From the IMG/VR virus record IMGVR_UViG_3300019776_000711, positions 1-38,363 of that record: a stretch of DNA of 38,363 bases. The stretch is one strand, 5' to 3'. The stretch comes from a virus. Positions 30,105 to 38,289 of the stretch are shown here, in pieces. The notes beneath the pieces were generated by a model. It was not told the origin of the DNA. It made no database searches and worked only from the letters and a program-made list of their open reading frames with translations. Both the position numbers and the translations under genes were made by a program. Within the stretch, counting starts at the first letter, position 1. Each line of letters begins with the position of its first letter.

Positions 30105-30268
30105 TATTCTGTTTTAACTTCAATCGTCATGAACCGACCAATCATATTTTCCAATTTTTTAAGATTGGGATCGGCATTAAATATTGCACAGAAAAATCCG
30201 AGCGTTTCCAAATAAATGAAGAACCACCACGGAAATCTGACCGTGAGAATAATCTGGTTTTTAGCCAT
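30104..30268 (-). CDS. Small membrane-type protein in head-tail cluster
   Basis: 54 residues: NQIILTVRFPWWFFIYLETL then GFFCAIFNADPNLKKLENMI. One hydrophobic segment rich in Trp and Phe, then a polar helix. ATG 30268 lies one base after the head-tail adaptor stop. Similar tiny proteins (one aromatic membrane segment plus an amphipathic tail) often sit at this spot in betaproteobacterial siphophages, function unknown. Its stop overlaps the next ATG. Confidence 0.6.
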   Translation of the reverse strand: MAKNQIILTVRFPWWFFIYLETLGFFCAIFNADPNLKKLENMIGRFMTIEVKTE

Positions 30269-30269
30269 A

Positions 30270-30596
30270 TCAAACCGTGTACGCCTCAATCACACATTCA
30301 ATGTATTCACGTTGCCCGAGTTCTGCCGGTCCGCCGACGATTTGGTGCGCGACGCCATCGATGACGATGCGCATCGATGAGTCGACATCGCCGCGATACC
30401 GCGCACGCCAGCGCTTTTGCTTTGTCCCAACCACCAATCCATTCTTTACCGCTTCGGAGCGGCTTGGCAAAACATCCAGCACGTTGCACCAAACCACCGC
30501 CAGCAGGCTCCACGTTTCAACTGCTGAGCCGTAGGTTGCATCCTTCATGACGGTTTTCTGTTCGATGCGGCAACGTTTATTGAGCTGTACAATCAT
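30270..30596 (-). CDS. Head-tail adaptor/head closure protein
   Basis: 108 residues: LNKRCRIEQKTVMKDATYGS, WSLLAVVWCNVLDVLPSRSE and RWRARYRGDVDSSMRIVIDG. This is the phage_H_T_join (SPP1 gp16-like) pattern, including the V.W..V..L..R E core and the late R..YRGDVD..MRI strand. It closes the connector after packaging. Confidence 0.85.
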   Translation of the reverse strand: MIVQLNKRCRIEQKTVMKDATYGSAVETWSLLAVVWCNVLDVLPSRSEAVKNGLVVGTKQKRWRARYRGDVDSSMRIVIDGVAHQIVGGPAELGQREYIECVIEAYTV

Positions 30597-30605
30597 CGGT
30601 AGCAG

Positions 30606-30755
30606 TCACCTGAAAGCTTCATATACCCAGTAACTACACAAAGCGATCGTGAAACCGCTCAACAAAATGACAATCCTGTCAGTTAAGTAGACACCTGAAA
30701 CAATCCACATAATCAAGCAGATTATTGAGCCGAACTGGTTAAATATTCTCAACAT
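30606..30755 (-). CDS. 49-residue membrane protein
   Basis: MLRIFNQFGSIICLIMWIVS followed by GVYLTDRIVILLSGFTIALC and SYWVYEAFR. Two hydrophobic segments separated by TDR. The ATG directly follows the TAA of the preceding gene and the stop lies nine bases before the head-tail adaptor ATG. No ribosome-binding site is evident; coupling is likely. Role unknown. Confidence 0.5.
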   Translation of the reverse strand: MLRIFNQFGSIICLIMWIVSGVYLTDRIVILLSGFTIALCSYWVYEAFR

Positions 30756-31346
30756 TTACTTTTGCTGCGGAAATTTTCCCGGATCGATCTCTGACCGGCG
30801 CTGCGGACGTGTTCCCGGTTGCTGTTTCTCGCTGTCGATGCGTTCGACTACCACGCCATTCGCGCGCAGTTCTGTGGTGATTTGTTCAAGCCCTTCTTTC
30901 AGTCCACGAAAACCGGTGTGCGCGTGGGTTTCTTCGTAGCGTTCCGGGTCGAAACCGAGCAGCATGATTCTGTTTGCGCCGGCACGGTACGCGATGCGGA
31001 TCGCGGCGAGTGCGTTGTTGCGGATTTCGATGGTTTCACCCGGTGACATCTGCACGCGTTCGTACATCATGCCGGGATAGAGGGCGTCGTAATCCGGGTG
31101 CTCGACGCCAATCACGCGCATGCCTTTAAATTCCAGCCGGTCGGCTTCTTCCCAAAACGGGTGATGCGGGTCGAGCGCGACGAACATATCCGCCCACGGC
31201 GCGAACTTGATCGCACGATTGCAGGCAATGGTTTTGAATCCTTTGGCTTTGGCCGCGAGTTCTTCCGTCATGTCAGGCCCGGCACCGAGGATGGCTACGG
31301 TTTCGCCAAACCAGAGATCGGATGGGATGGTCCAGTTGATTGTCAT
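30756..31346 (-). CDS. Rossmann-like protein (MptE/DUF115-like) inside the head-tail cluster
   Basis: 196 residues from ATG 31346, which overlaps the connector stop (ATGA). FGETVAILGAGPDMTEELAA is a nucleotide-binding-like glycine loop. KTIACNRAIKFAPWADMFVA LD and ANRIMLLGFDPERYEETHAH follow, a layout I associate with MptE-like/DUF115 proteins and their phage relatives. The C-terminus is basic and polar. It is not a known virion component and may be an enzyme acting on a sugar or nucleotide substrate. Role in the phage unknown. Confidence 0.6.
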   Translation of the reverse strand: MTINWTIPSDLWFGETVAILGAGPDMTEELAAKAKGFKTIACNRAIKFAPWADMFVALDPHHPFWEEADRLEFKGMRVIGVEHPDYDALYPGMMYERVQMSPGETIEIRNNALAAIRIAYRAGANRIMLLGFDPERYEETHAHTGFRGLKEGLEQITTELRANGVVVERIDSEKQQPGTRPQRRSEIDPGKFPQQK

Positions 31347-32284
31347 GGGTACACACTCACACAATAAGGATCGAGCAATCCATCGACAAACGAACGCGGC
31401 ATTTCTGTCACGATGTTGCCGATGTTGATTGCATCCGGTTGATCGTATTTCTGCTTCACGCGTTGTTTGATCCAATCTTTGATGGGTTCAGGGACATCCG
31501 CAGCGGCACCATATCCAGCGATAAAGCGGATTTTCACGGCATTCATCTGGTCGCGCGTTGATGGCCAGTCATAACCGTATGCCGGGATTATCCGGCCGCA
31601 ATCGCCGGTTGCATCAACCTGGTATTGTGCGACATCCAGCGTTTGTTCGATGCCATCGGTATCAACGTACGTTATCGCAGTGACAGATTGCAGCGGCGGT
31701 AGCTTGACCATGCGGTTTCCGCTTCTGTCGCAATCCGGAAAGCTGTCGAAGTATGCATCTAGCGTTTGCGTGATCAGGTACCGGCGCATGCGTTTTTCCG
31801 CTTCTTCGCGCGCGGATTTGATAAATCTCAAAATCTGCGCGTCACCGGTTGTGTTGTCGCTGGGAACGGCTGCACCGAGCGACGCATCGGCTATGTTGTC
31901 TGTGTACGTCGTTGCGGTGTTGTTTGCGATCGTTGCCAGCAGGTAATAAACCGATCCGCCTGCCGTCGTACGGTAAATCTTGCGCGCGGTTACCAGTGAA
32001 CCACCGAGCGGAATACCGCTCAGTTCAATTTTTCCATTTGCAGTTTTATCAATTACCGTGACGGCTAAGGAAATATCTCCGCCTTGCGTTTCGCCGTCTT
32101 CGGTTACAAACGTCACACGGTAACGATGCGCGCCGTTGTCGACATTGCCAGCGCCAGAACCGAGCGTCACCGATGGTGCAGATGGCGCCGGTTCCTGATT
32201 GGCGGTATCAATCCGGCAAGCCGTGATGGTTTCAGCAACGGTTACCGGTTCGGTGGCTGGTTGTGTGTAAACTACGATGCGCAT
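31343..32284 (-). CDS. Head-tail connector protein with inserted beta-rich domain
   Basis: 313 residues, about twice the usual size of gp6-like connectors. Residues 1-30 (VTVAETITACRIDT) and 147 onward (DAQILRFIKSAREEAEKRMR, RYLITQTLDAYFDSFP, IKDWIKQRVKQKYDQP) form the normal connector. Between them, about 35-143, is an Ig/fibronectin-III-like stretch: GAHRYRVTFVTEDGETQGGD, KIELSGIPLGGSLVTARKIY and YYLLATIANNTATTYTDN. The insert lies where the first two helices of the connector would join. It probably projects from the neck. Domain call by pattern. Confidence 0.8.
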   Translation of the reverse strand: MRIVVYTQPATEPVTVAETITACRIDTANQEPAPSAPSVTLGSGAGNVDNGAHRYRVTFVTEDGETQGGDISLAVTVIDKTANGKIELSGIPLGGSLVTARKIYRTTAGGSVYYLLATIANNTATTYTDNIADASLGAAVPSDNTTGDAQILRFIKSAREEAEKRMRRYLITQTLDAYFDSFPDCDRSGNRMVKLPPLQSVTAITYVDTDGIEQTLDVAQYQVDATGDCGRIIPAYGYDWPSTRDQMNAVKIRFIAGYGAAADVPEPIKDWIKQRVKQKYDQPDAINIGNIVTEMPRSFVDGLLDPYCVSVYP

Positions 32285-32308
32285 GTTACTGTGCTTCAGT
32301 TACCAGTA

Positions 32309-32731
32309 TTAAACTGGTGGGTTTGCGGTTGGCATGTTTTCAGGGCGTCCAAGAATAGCCATGGCGCAGATCAACGCAGCGCTGGCATTGTTGGCTGGCG
32401 TTATTGTCAAACGGGTGTAGCGTTTTGATCCCTTGTAACCAAGCTTCCGGCATTTGTTGTCATCGTCATACTGGAATCCAGCAAGAACTTCTGTACCCAG
32501 CAGATCGGCATCCGCCACAGCCGTTGCACCAGACATACTTGAATCGTCGCTTTCTTCCAGCAGCACAGTAAACGTCACGTCCGCATCAGCAATCGATCCC
32601 AGTGCAATGGCATATTCCAGCGTATTGAAACCTTGCCGATCTATGATTTGCCCGACTTGCGCGGTATTGTCTGCTACAGATACCGGGCTAATTACCCGCT
32701 TCAGGTCAATATTGTTGTGTCCATCACGCAT
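32309..32731 (-). CDS. Small head-associated protein, possible decoration protein
   Basis: 140 residues. GFNTLEYAIALGSIADADVT, FTVLLEESDDSSMSGATAVA and LGYKGSKRYTRLTITPANNA. This is a conserved type of phage protein that I know mainly as hypothetical, coded just after the major capsid gene. Compact, beta-rich; head decoration or stabilisation is plausible. A terminator separates it from the capsid gene. Confidence 0.6.
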   Translation of the reverse strand: MRDGHNNIDLKRVISPVSVADNTAQVGQIIDRQGFNTLEYAIALGSIADADVTFTVLLEESDDSSMSGATAVADADLLGTEVLAGFQYDDDNKCRKLGYKGSKRYTRLTITPANNASAALICAMAILGRPENMPTANPPV

Positions 32732-32754
32732 TTTTATTTCCTCTTAATTTCACA

Positions 32755-32782
32755 AATAAAAAAGCCCGGCATTGCCGGGCTC
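32755..32782 (-). terminator. Intrinsic terminator after major capsid gene
   Basis: AGCCCGGC-ATT-GCCGGGCT, followed on the minus strand by TTTTTATTT. Confidence 0.88.
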
Positions 32783-32802
32783 TGCATTTAACCGGGGTTT
32801 GG

Positions 32803-34176
32803 TTAGCTGGCTGCAAATTTCATCAGCTTGATGGCTTCGAAATTGATAACTGCACCGCCAACGCGTTTGCGGAAGTTAAATTTCGTGGTGCCTTTGGTTG
32901 TGAGGCTGTCGCGGATCAGCGCGATTCCTCTACGGTCGACGATCCGGTATCCGCGCTTGAAGTTGCCGTAAGCGATCGAATAAGAGTTCGAGCCCATGGC
33001 TGGCATGTAATCGTCAACAATCACGGGCACACCTTGAACGAGACCGGCTGATTGACCGGTAGGATCGAGACTGAATAGGTAGAACTGGCCAGAACCGTCT
33101 TTGATCTGGCGCACTTTCGATAGCGTGGTATCAGCCATCAACATATTCGCGCCATTCCTGTAGGTCATCCGTAATGAATGGATTAGGTCAACGATCTTGT
33201 CAGATGGGTTTGATGCTGCAAAATCACCGGATGCACCCGATGCGATGTATCCCAGCTTGCCCCACACATAACTCGCGTTCGCAACTATCGGATATTTGGT
33301 AATGCCGTGCGGTTTTTTCACGGCATCTCCGTTTATGAAAGCATCGCCCTCTGCTTCGGCGAACGATATGCTTGCTTCATCAGAAACATCCGATTCGAGA
33401 TCGTAGTCAGCATCTTCAAGTGTGTCGTTGAGTACCCATGGTTCAGATTCCATTTCGTTTGCGTTAATCTCAATCGTTGCATATTGCGGATTTTGAGATT
33501 CACCGCCAGCCTCACTCTCACCAACCCAACGCGCGGCAGTTCCTCGGGTCTTAACACGTTTTTTGTGCGAAGCAGAACCAATCACGCGCACATCGGCAAC
33601 CATACGCATGGCTGACATTGTGCTGGTTACACGGTCAATGGCTGTTTCAATGTCGACTGGAACCAGAACGCCACCGTCAACATCTGAACCGCGCCCGAGC
33701 GCTTTTCGCTCCATTGCGGATAGTTGCGATGTATCACCGCCTTTGCGAATATATTGACGGAAAGCGGCCTTGTATTCTTCCTGTTCCGGCGTGAGAATGC
33801 CGCCACCTGTGGTTGATGGACGGTTGCTTTTCTTGGCCACCTCGGCGATGTCTTTCGATAGCTGATTCATGTCAGCGTTGATTTTTTCGATTTTTTCGAC
33901 AACATCAGCCGGGGCATGCCCTTTCTTTTCCAATGCCTCTATTCTTTGATCATTGGACTTCTTTAGTTCTTCGAACGCATCACCCTGTTGCTGCAGCAAA
34001 CGCATGAGCTCGGTAGATGCGACAGCCGTATCGCCCATCATAAAAGGCATCGCTGCTGCCGGCGCCAGAACTTCTGGAGAAATAAACGGTGCGCCGGTTG
34101 CAGATGAAATAACAAACATTACGGATGCGACAAAAATGAATGTCCACAATCTGGACTTGATCAGATAATCAAACAT
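32803..34176 (-). CDS. Major capsid protein, HK97 fold, with hydrophobic N-terminus
   Basis: 457 residues. The capsid fold runs from about 140: GRGSDVDGGVLVPVDIETAI, then AARWVGESEAGGESQNPQYA, MLMADTTLSKVRQIKDGSGQ and DDYMPAMGSNSYSIAYGNFK, all HK97-type. A coiled-coil delta-like domain (about 57-115, ELMRLLQQQGDAFEELKKSN) precedes it, removed by the protease after assembly in relatives. Unusually, residues 1-30 (MFDYLIKSRLWTFIFVASVM, then FVISSATGAP) look like a signal peptide or membrane anchor. GAGGAAA sits before ATG 34176, so this segment is probably translated. Confidence 0.93.
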   Translation of the reverse strand: MFDYLIKSRLWTFIFVASVMFVISSATGAPFISPEVLAPAAAMPFMMGDTAVASTELMRLLQQQGDAFEELKKSNDQRIEALEKKGHAPADVVEKIEKINADMNQLSKDIAEVAKKSNRPSTTGGGILTPEQEEYKAAFRQYIRKGGDTSQLSAMERKALGRGSDVDGGVLVPVDIETAIDRVTSTMSAMRMVADVRVIGSASHKKRVKTRGTAARWVGESEAGGESQNPQYATIEINANEMESEPWVLNDTLEDADYDLESDVSDEASISFAEAEGDAFINGDAVKKPHGITKYPIVANASYVWGKLGYIASGASGDFAASNPSDKIVDLIHSLRMTYRNGANMLMADTTLSKVRQIKDGSGQFYLFSLDPTGQSAGLVQGVPVIVDDYMPAMGSNSYSIAYGNFKRGYRIVDRRGIALIRDSLTTKGTTKFNFRKRVGGAVINFEAIKLMKFAAS

Positions 34177-34189
34177 TTGATTTCCTCGT

Positions 34190-34912
34190 TTAATGGTTTG
34201 AGAGAATAGCGATATTTCGCTGTATTTGTTTTTTTAGTTGATCCATTTCGTCAGCATCGCACTGATTAGCGGATTTGAATCCGTGAGCCAATATCGCTTT
34301 GGCTTCACTGCGAGAAAACCCGGCATCACGCAGGGCGTGCTCGGCTATGCGAATATCGAGGCCGCTTTTCACTTCTGTGACGCGCGCTTCGGTATTCGCT
34401 GGAAATGTCACGAGTGACACTTCCATGAGTTTTATTTTCGTTAATGTACGGTACGGATCGCCCGGTTGCGGTTTCAGGTTTTCTTTCCATTCGAGCGGGA
34501 TGTATCCGATCGATAGACCGTTGATCGCTGGGCGCGGGGTCATTTTCAGCAACGTGTAGGCATCGCGGCCGCGCTGGATGTCAGCAAGTATTGAATCCAT
34601 TTTCAGGCCGGTGTCATCTTCTTCCAGGCTTTCGATGATGCCGATCGGCGTCATGTCTTCGGCGCCGCCCATCCAACCGCCGCCGTGTTGCAGCAGCAAC
34701 GATGGCCAGATTCCGCTTTTTTTCGCTTCCTTGATCGTGTCACGGAATGCACCTTTCTGAATCGAGTCACCGTAGCTGTCGACATTGCCGAATACCGCGC
34801 CGTAACCGGCAAAGCGCATTTCTTTGATGTCTGTCGAGTTATCCGCGCCATCGCCTGACGCGAATTTCAATTCCATCAGGTTGCAGTTAAGGTGTTGCAT
34901 CGTTGTTGCCAT
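34190..34912 (-). CDS. HK97-type prohead protease (S78)
   Basis: 240 residues. Catalytic triad by pattern: H76 in LLLQHGGG, S134 in INGLSIGY and E164 in KLMEVSLVTFPAN. The N-terminal RFAGYGAVFGNVDSYGDSI is the usual family opening. It cleaves the N-terminal delta domain of the capsid protein during head maturation. AAGGA precedes ATG 34912; the gene overlaps the portal gene by 26 bases. The C-terminal 40 residues are helical and charged. Confidence 0.93.
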   Translation of the reverse strand: MATTMQHLNCNLMELKFASGDGADNSTDIKEMRFAGYGAVFGNVDSYGDSIQKGAFRDTIKEAKKSGIWPSLLLQHGGGWMGGAEDMTPIGIIESLEEDDTGLKMDSILADIQRGRDAYTLLKMTPRPAINGLSIGYIPLEWKENLKPQPGDPYRTLTKIKLMEVSLVTFPANTEARVTEVKSGLDIRIAEHALRDAGFSRSEAKAILAHGFKSANQCDADEMDQLKKQIQRNIAILSNH

Positions 34913-36149
34913 TGCTCGGTCCTTGATCTGTTGGATTGTTGTCTACCGTGCCGGGCTGTTCCATGTTCATCGGCGCGCGGTATTCATCGCCGCCATCGTA
35001 TGGATTCATGTCTTCGTATGCTCGGATTTCGTTCGGGTTCAGCGAAGCGATGTTGTAAAGCGTTTGGTAGAACTTCGCCCGATCCGCGAATGTTCCGCGC
35101 ATGAGTGCGTTGACGTTGAATTTCGGGAAGTATCCTTCCGCTCTGTCTTGCTCGCTCAGCAGGTTGACCGATATTGATTGTTCGATACGAGTGAACCACG
35201 GCATCATGGTGTGCACGAGGTGCGCGAGAAACATTTGCTCAGCGCTGGCATACGTTGCCGTTTTGTCCGCGTGCCCGATCATGATCGGCAGTACGCGCAT
35301 GCCACGGCATATTTCCTCAACTTGGAAGCGGCGTTGTTCGAGGTGCTGAGAATCAACGCTGCTGTAGCTCATCGGTTGCCATTTCAGGCCTCCGAACAGC
35401 ACGGCGGTTTTGTAGGCATTTTCTGTACCTGCGTTCATTTCATGCCACTGTGCGCGGACGTCTTCGGCCGCTTCCGGGTTGTAACCGGCATCGGATGACA
35501 GGATTCCGCTCAGGCGCGTGCCATTTGAAAACATTTTTGCGCTGTGCTTTTCCGCAGCCAGCGCAAGGCCTACTGCTTCGCGTGCCAGTTTGATGGCGTC
35601 CATCCCTACAACACCATCCCATGATGGGCCGCGAATGTGCCACATGTCATCTTTTGCGACGTCTATTTTTCTATTCTTCAGATCCCATACTTCGTAACGG
35701 ATATTCCATCCATCGCGGATGACGCGCACTGATTCCGGCGCGAATGGCAGCAGTTCGACTATTTTCCCGCGCAGGCCGCGCACTTTATAAATGTACGCAT
35801 TGCTGTTGATCGCAAGGTGCAAGCCGATTTGCTCGCGTAATTCGAATGCCGTTTGCCATTCATTCGGCTTCAGGTACAGCAGTTCGTAAAGGCTGTGCTG
35901 TTCTGCGGGATCTGATCCTTTTCCGTCCGGTCTTTTTTTATTCAGCTTCAGCGGTACTTGCGCCAATCCTTCAGCAATGACGCGCGCGCAGGCAAAAACG
36001 GTGCTGACTTTAAACGCGGCATCGCGCGTGATCGCTATTCCGCTGTTTGATGTTTGTTGCCCAAACAACGCTTTGTATAAATCACCGGCCTGTGTGATTG
36101 ACGCGCTTTTCCGGCTCCACGGCAATAATGATGAGAGTGTGAATGCCAT
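34887..36149 (-). CDS. Portal protein, HK97 family
   Basis: 420 residues: KVSTVFACARVIAEGLAQVP near the start, LYELLYLKPNEWQTAFELRE, DMWHIRGPSWDGVVGMDAIK and VEEICRGMRVLPIMIGHADK. All are classical HK97 portal signatures. The C-terminus is Asn/Pro-rich and acidic. It forms the dodecameric DNA-entry ring to which terminase docks. It follows TerL after six bases. Confidence 0.95.
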   Translation of the reverse strand: MAFTLSSLLPWSRKSASITQAGDLYKALFGQQTSNSGIAITRDAAFKVSTVFACARVIAEGLAQVPLKLNKKRPDGKGSDPAEQHSLYELLYLKPNEWQTAFELREQIGLHLAINSNAYIYKVRGLRGKIVELLPFAPESVRVIRDGWNIRYEVWDLKNRKIDVAKDDMWHIRGPSWDGVVGMDAIKLAREAVGLALAAEKHSAKMFSNGTRLSGILSSDAGYNPEAAEDVRAQWHEMNAGTENAYKTAVLFGGLKWQPMSYSSVDSQHLEQRRFQVEEICRGMRVLPIMIGHADKTATYASAEQMFLAHLVHTMMPWFTRIEQSISVNLLSEQDRAEGYFPKFNVNALMRGTFADRAKFYQTLYNIASLNPNEIRAYEDMNPYDGGDEYRAPMNMEQPGTVDNNPTDQGPSNGNNDATP

Positions 36150-36155
36150 GGGTTC

Positions 36156-37862
36156 CTATAGGATCATGATGCCTGGTTTTGTTTCCGGTTCTAATTTGTT
36201 CATCAGCGCAACACCTGCTCCCATGACCGCAGCCACCATCAGGTCGATGCGGCCGGTGGCTTTTAATTTGTCCAGCTTGCGGTTACCGGCTGCGTCTTGC
36301 GTGGTTACCGCATTTGCTGCGCACATGGTTAGGATCGGGTGTCCGTTGTGGACTACTTTTCCGTTCAGTAGCGCTGCTTCAAATGATTCAATGGCCGGGC
36401 TCATGTCTTTGTAGCCTTGGCCGAATGGCACCATTTCAGGCAACGTTATGCCGTAATCTGCGGCCATTTGCATCAGGTCTTCAATGCGCCAGCGGTCGTA
36501 TGCTATGCATTGAATGTCAAAGCAGTCTTGCAATTCTTGCAGTCGTTGTAAAACGTGCAGTTTGCTGATCGCGCGGCCCGGTGTTGTTTCCAAGAATCCG
36601 CTTGTTTTCCAGACTAAATATGGGTTTCGGTCGATTTCTTCTTTGTGCAATAAGCCTTCGTTGGGCAGCCATGCGAACGGAACAAGCTGCCAGGGTTCGT
36701 CTTGCGTTTCCGGTTCTACCCATAGCAATAACCCCGTCAAGTCTTGCGTCGATGATAGATCGAGTGCGCCGTATGCGCGGCGGCCTTGCAGGTCGCGCCA
36801 GTCGTAAGTTCTTCTAGCGCCTTGCCAGACTTCGCGAGATATCCAAGGATTCGCTGCTTCTGTCCATTGGCAGAAATTCAGCCGCCGGACGATGGCTTCT
36901 TTGCTGGGCATTCCCTTTGCGTCTTTGACCTGGCTGCGCAGGTATTTTTTACCGGGTATTCCATGCAGCAGGCTCGGGTTCGCTTTCGGCCAGCATTTTT
37001 CGTCGTTGAACGGGTCGTCAGTTTCATCGAGCGCGCAGATGTACGCGAAGAATTCATCATCAATGACCTGCTGTGCGGCAACCTTTACGCCGTAATTGTG
37101 GTGCACGCCGCACGGGCTTTTCTTGTCGCTTCCGCTGTTCGTGATCATGGCGATCATCGGCTGTTTGCGGAACTTGAAACCGGCTTTCATCATGTCGATG
37201 ACGTGCGCGGTTTTGTGTTCGTGCACTTCGTCGATCAGGCCGATGTGCGGGCGCGGTCCGGATTGTCCTTCATCCGATGAGATCGGGCGGAAGAAGCTGC
37301 CGTTTTTTAAATATGACAGGTTCCAGGTTTGTTCGCCACGGCCGCTTTTTTTCAGCGCTTCATTCAATACCGGCGATTGGTCGACCATTGCGACGGCATC
37401 GCGGAACAGGATCATTGCCTGGTCGCGCTTGGTTGCCGCCGCGTATATTTCTGCGCGGCTTTCTCCATCGGCAACGAGTCCGTAGAGTCCGATTCCGGCT
37501 TCGAGCGGTGATTTGCCGCTGCCTTTCCCGGTTTCGATATAAGCCATGCGAAACCGGCGCATTCCGCCATCGTCGACCCAGCCAAAAATGCTTCCGATAA
37601 CAAACTTTTGCCAGTCGAGTAATTCATACGGCTTTCCTTCGTAGTCTCCTCCGTTTAATCGCAGCACGTCGCGGTAGAATCCGATGACGCGCTCTACTTT
37701 TTGCAGGTCGAAAAAAAAGCCCCTTTTTGGGGCTTCGGTCAGGTCGTCAATGTGTCTTTGACATGCGGCCCTGACGTGAGGGCCTGCGATTATTTTACCT
37801 GTAGTTATTTTTCGCGCGTATGTGGTTACCGGGTCACGTGAGGTAGCCTTTACCAGATTCAT
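36156..37862 (-). CDS. Terminase large subunit
   Basis: About 568 residues from ATG 37862 (TTG 37868 is also in frame). Walker A IETGKGSGKS at about 109-118, Walker B HIGLIDEVHEH at about 206-216, the motif ITNSGSDKKSP, and in the C-terminal nuclease half YGALDLSSTQDLTGLLLWVE and CIAYDRWRIEDLMQMAADYG. This matches HK97/P27-type TerL. It pumps and cuts DNA at cos. It overlaps terS by about 29 bases. A hairpin with eight T lies inside the gene at 37711-37735. Confidence 0.95.
   Translation of the reverse strand: MNLVKATSRDPVTTYARKITTGKIIAGPHVRAACQRHIDDLTEAPKRGFFFDLQKVERVIGFYRDVLRLNGGDYEGKPYELLDWQKFVIGSIFGWVDDGGMRRFRMAYIETGKGSGKSPLEAGIGLYGLVADGESRAEIYAAATKRDQAMILFRDAVAMVDQSPVLNEALKKSGRGEQTWNLSYLKNGSFFRPISSDEGQSGPRPHIGLIDEVHEHKTAHVIDMMKAGFKFRKQPMIAMITNSGSDKKSPCGVHHNYGVKVAAQQVIDDEFFAYICALDETDDPFNDEKCWPKANPSLLHGIPGKKYLRSQVKDAKGMPSKEAIVRRLNFCQWTEAANPWISREVWQGARRTYDWRDLQGRRAYGALDLSSTQDLTGLLLWVEPETQDEPWQLVPFAWLPNEGLLHKEEIDRNPYLVWKTSGFLETTPGRAISKLHVLQRLQELQDCFDIQCIAYDRWRIEDLMQMAADYGITLPEMVPFGQGYKDMSPAIESFEAALLNGKVVHNGHPILTMCAANAVTTQDAAGNRKLDKLKATGRIDLMVAAVMGAGVALMNKLEPETKPGIMIL
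37711..37735 (-). terminator. Terminator-like hairpin inside the terminase gene
   Basis: Minus strand AAGCCCC-AAAAA-GGGGCTT then TTTTTT; it encodes EAPKRGFFF near residues 43-51 of TerL. It has full intrinsic-terminator form although it is coding. Confidence 0.55.
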
Positions 37863-38289
37863 TTCCAAATAGGTCGCGTTGCACGCCAGGTGCTACGCGG
37901 GTGCGTGCGGCTGGCGATAGGCCGAATTGTTGCAGGTAACGGTGGCAGTCTTCCATCGCGCGGTTTGCTATGTCGAGCCACGGGTTGCGGATCGGGTAGC
38001 CATTTGGCGATGTGATGATTAGGTCACCTTTTCCTTTTGCTTTGAGTTCTTCTATTTTTTTCTCTGCGTCTTGCCAGCGTCCGTATGATACGCAGTACAA
38101 CGCGAGAGCTGCTGTGTCGATGTCGGTTACAAGTTTGTATTCAACCAGCAGCTTGATTATTCTCTCCCATTCTGCCCTAGCGCTTTTGCTTAGGTGATCC
38201 GGGCAATGCGGTGCTGCGAATTGTGGTTTTCCTGATCCGGCAGTCTTTGGGAAATCAAGAATATTCTTTTCTGATGTTCTTCCTGGCAT
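37834..38289 (-). CDS. Terminase small subunit, P27 family
   Basis: 151 residues: CPDHLSKSARAEWERIIKLL, VTDIDTAALALYCVSYGRWQ, GYPIRNPWLDIANRAMEDCH and RYLQQFGLSPAARTRVA. These are all hallmarks of the P27-type TerS. It recognises the packaging site and presents it to TerL. The ATG lies in an AT-rich leader without a clear ribosome-binding site. It is the first gene after the window join. Confidence 0.93.
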   Translation of the reverse strand: MPGRTSEKNILDFPKTAGSGKPQFAAPHCPDHLSKSARAEWERIIKLLVEYKLVTDIDTAALALYCVSYGRWQDAEKKIEELKAKGKGDLIITSPNGYPIRNPWLDIANRAMEDCHRYLQQFGLSPAARTRVAPGVQRDLFGNESGKGYLT

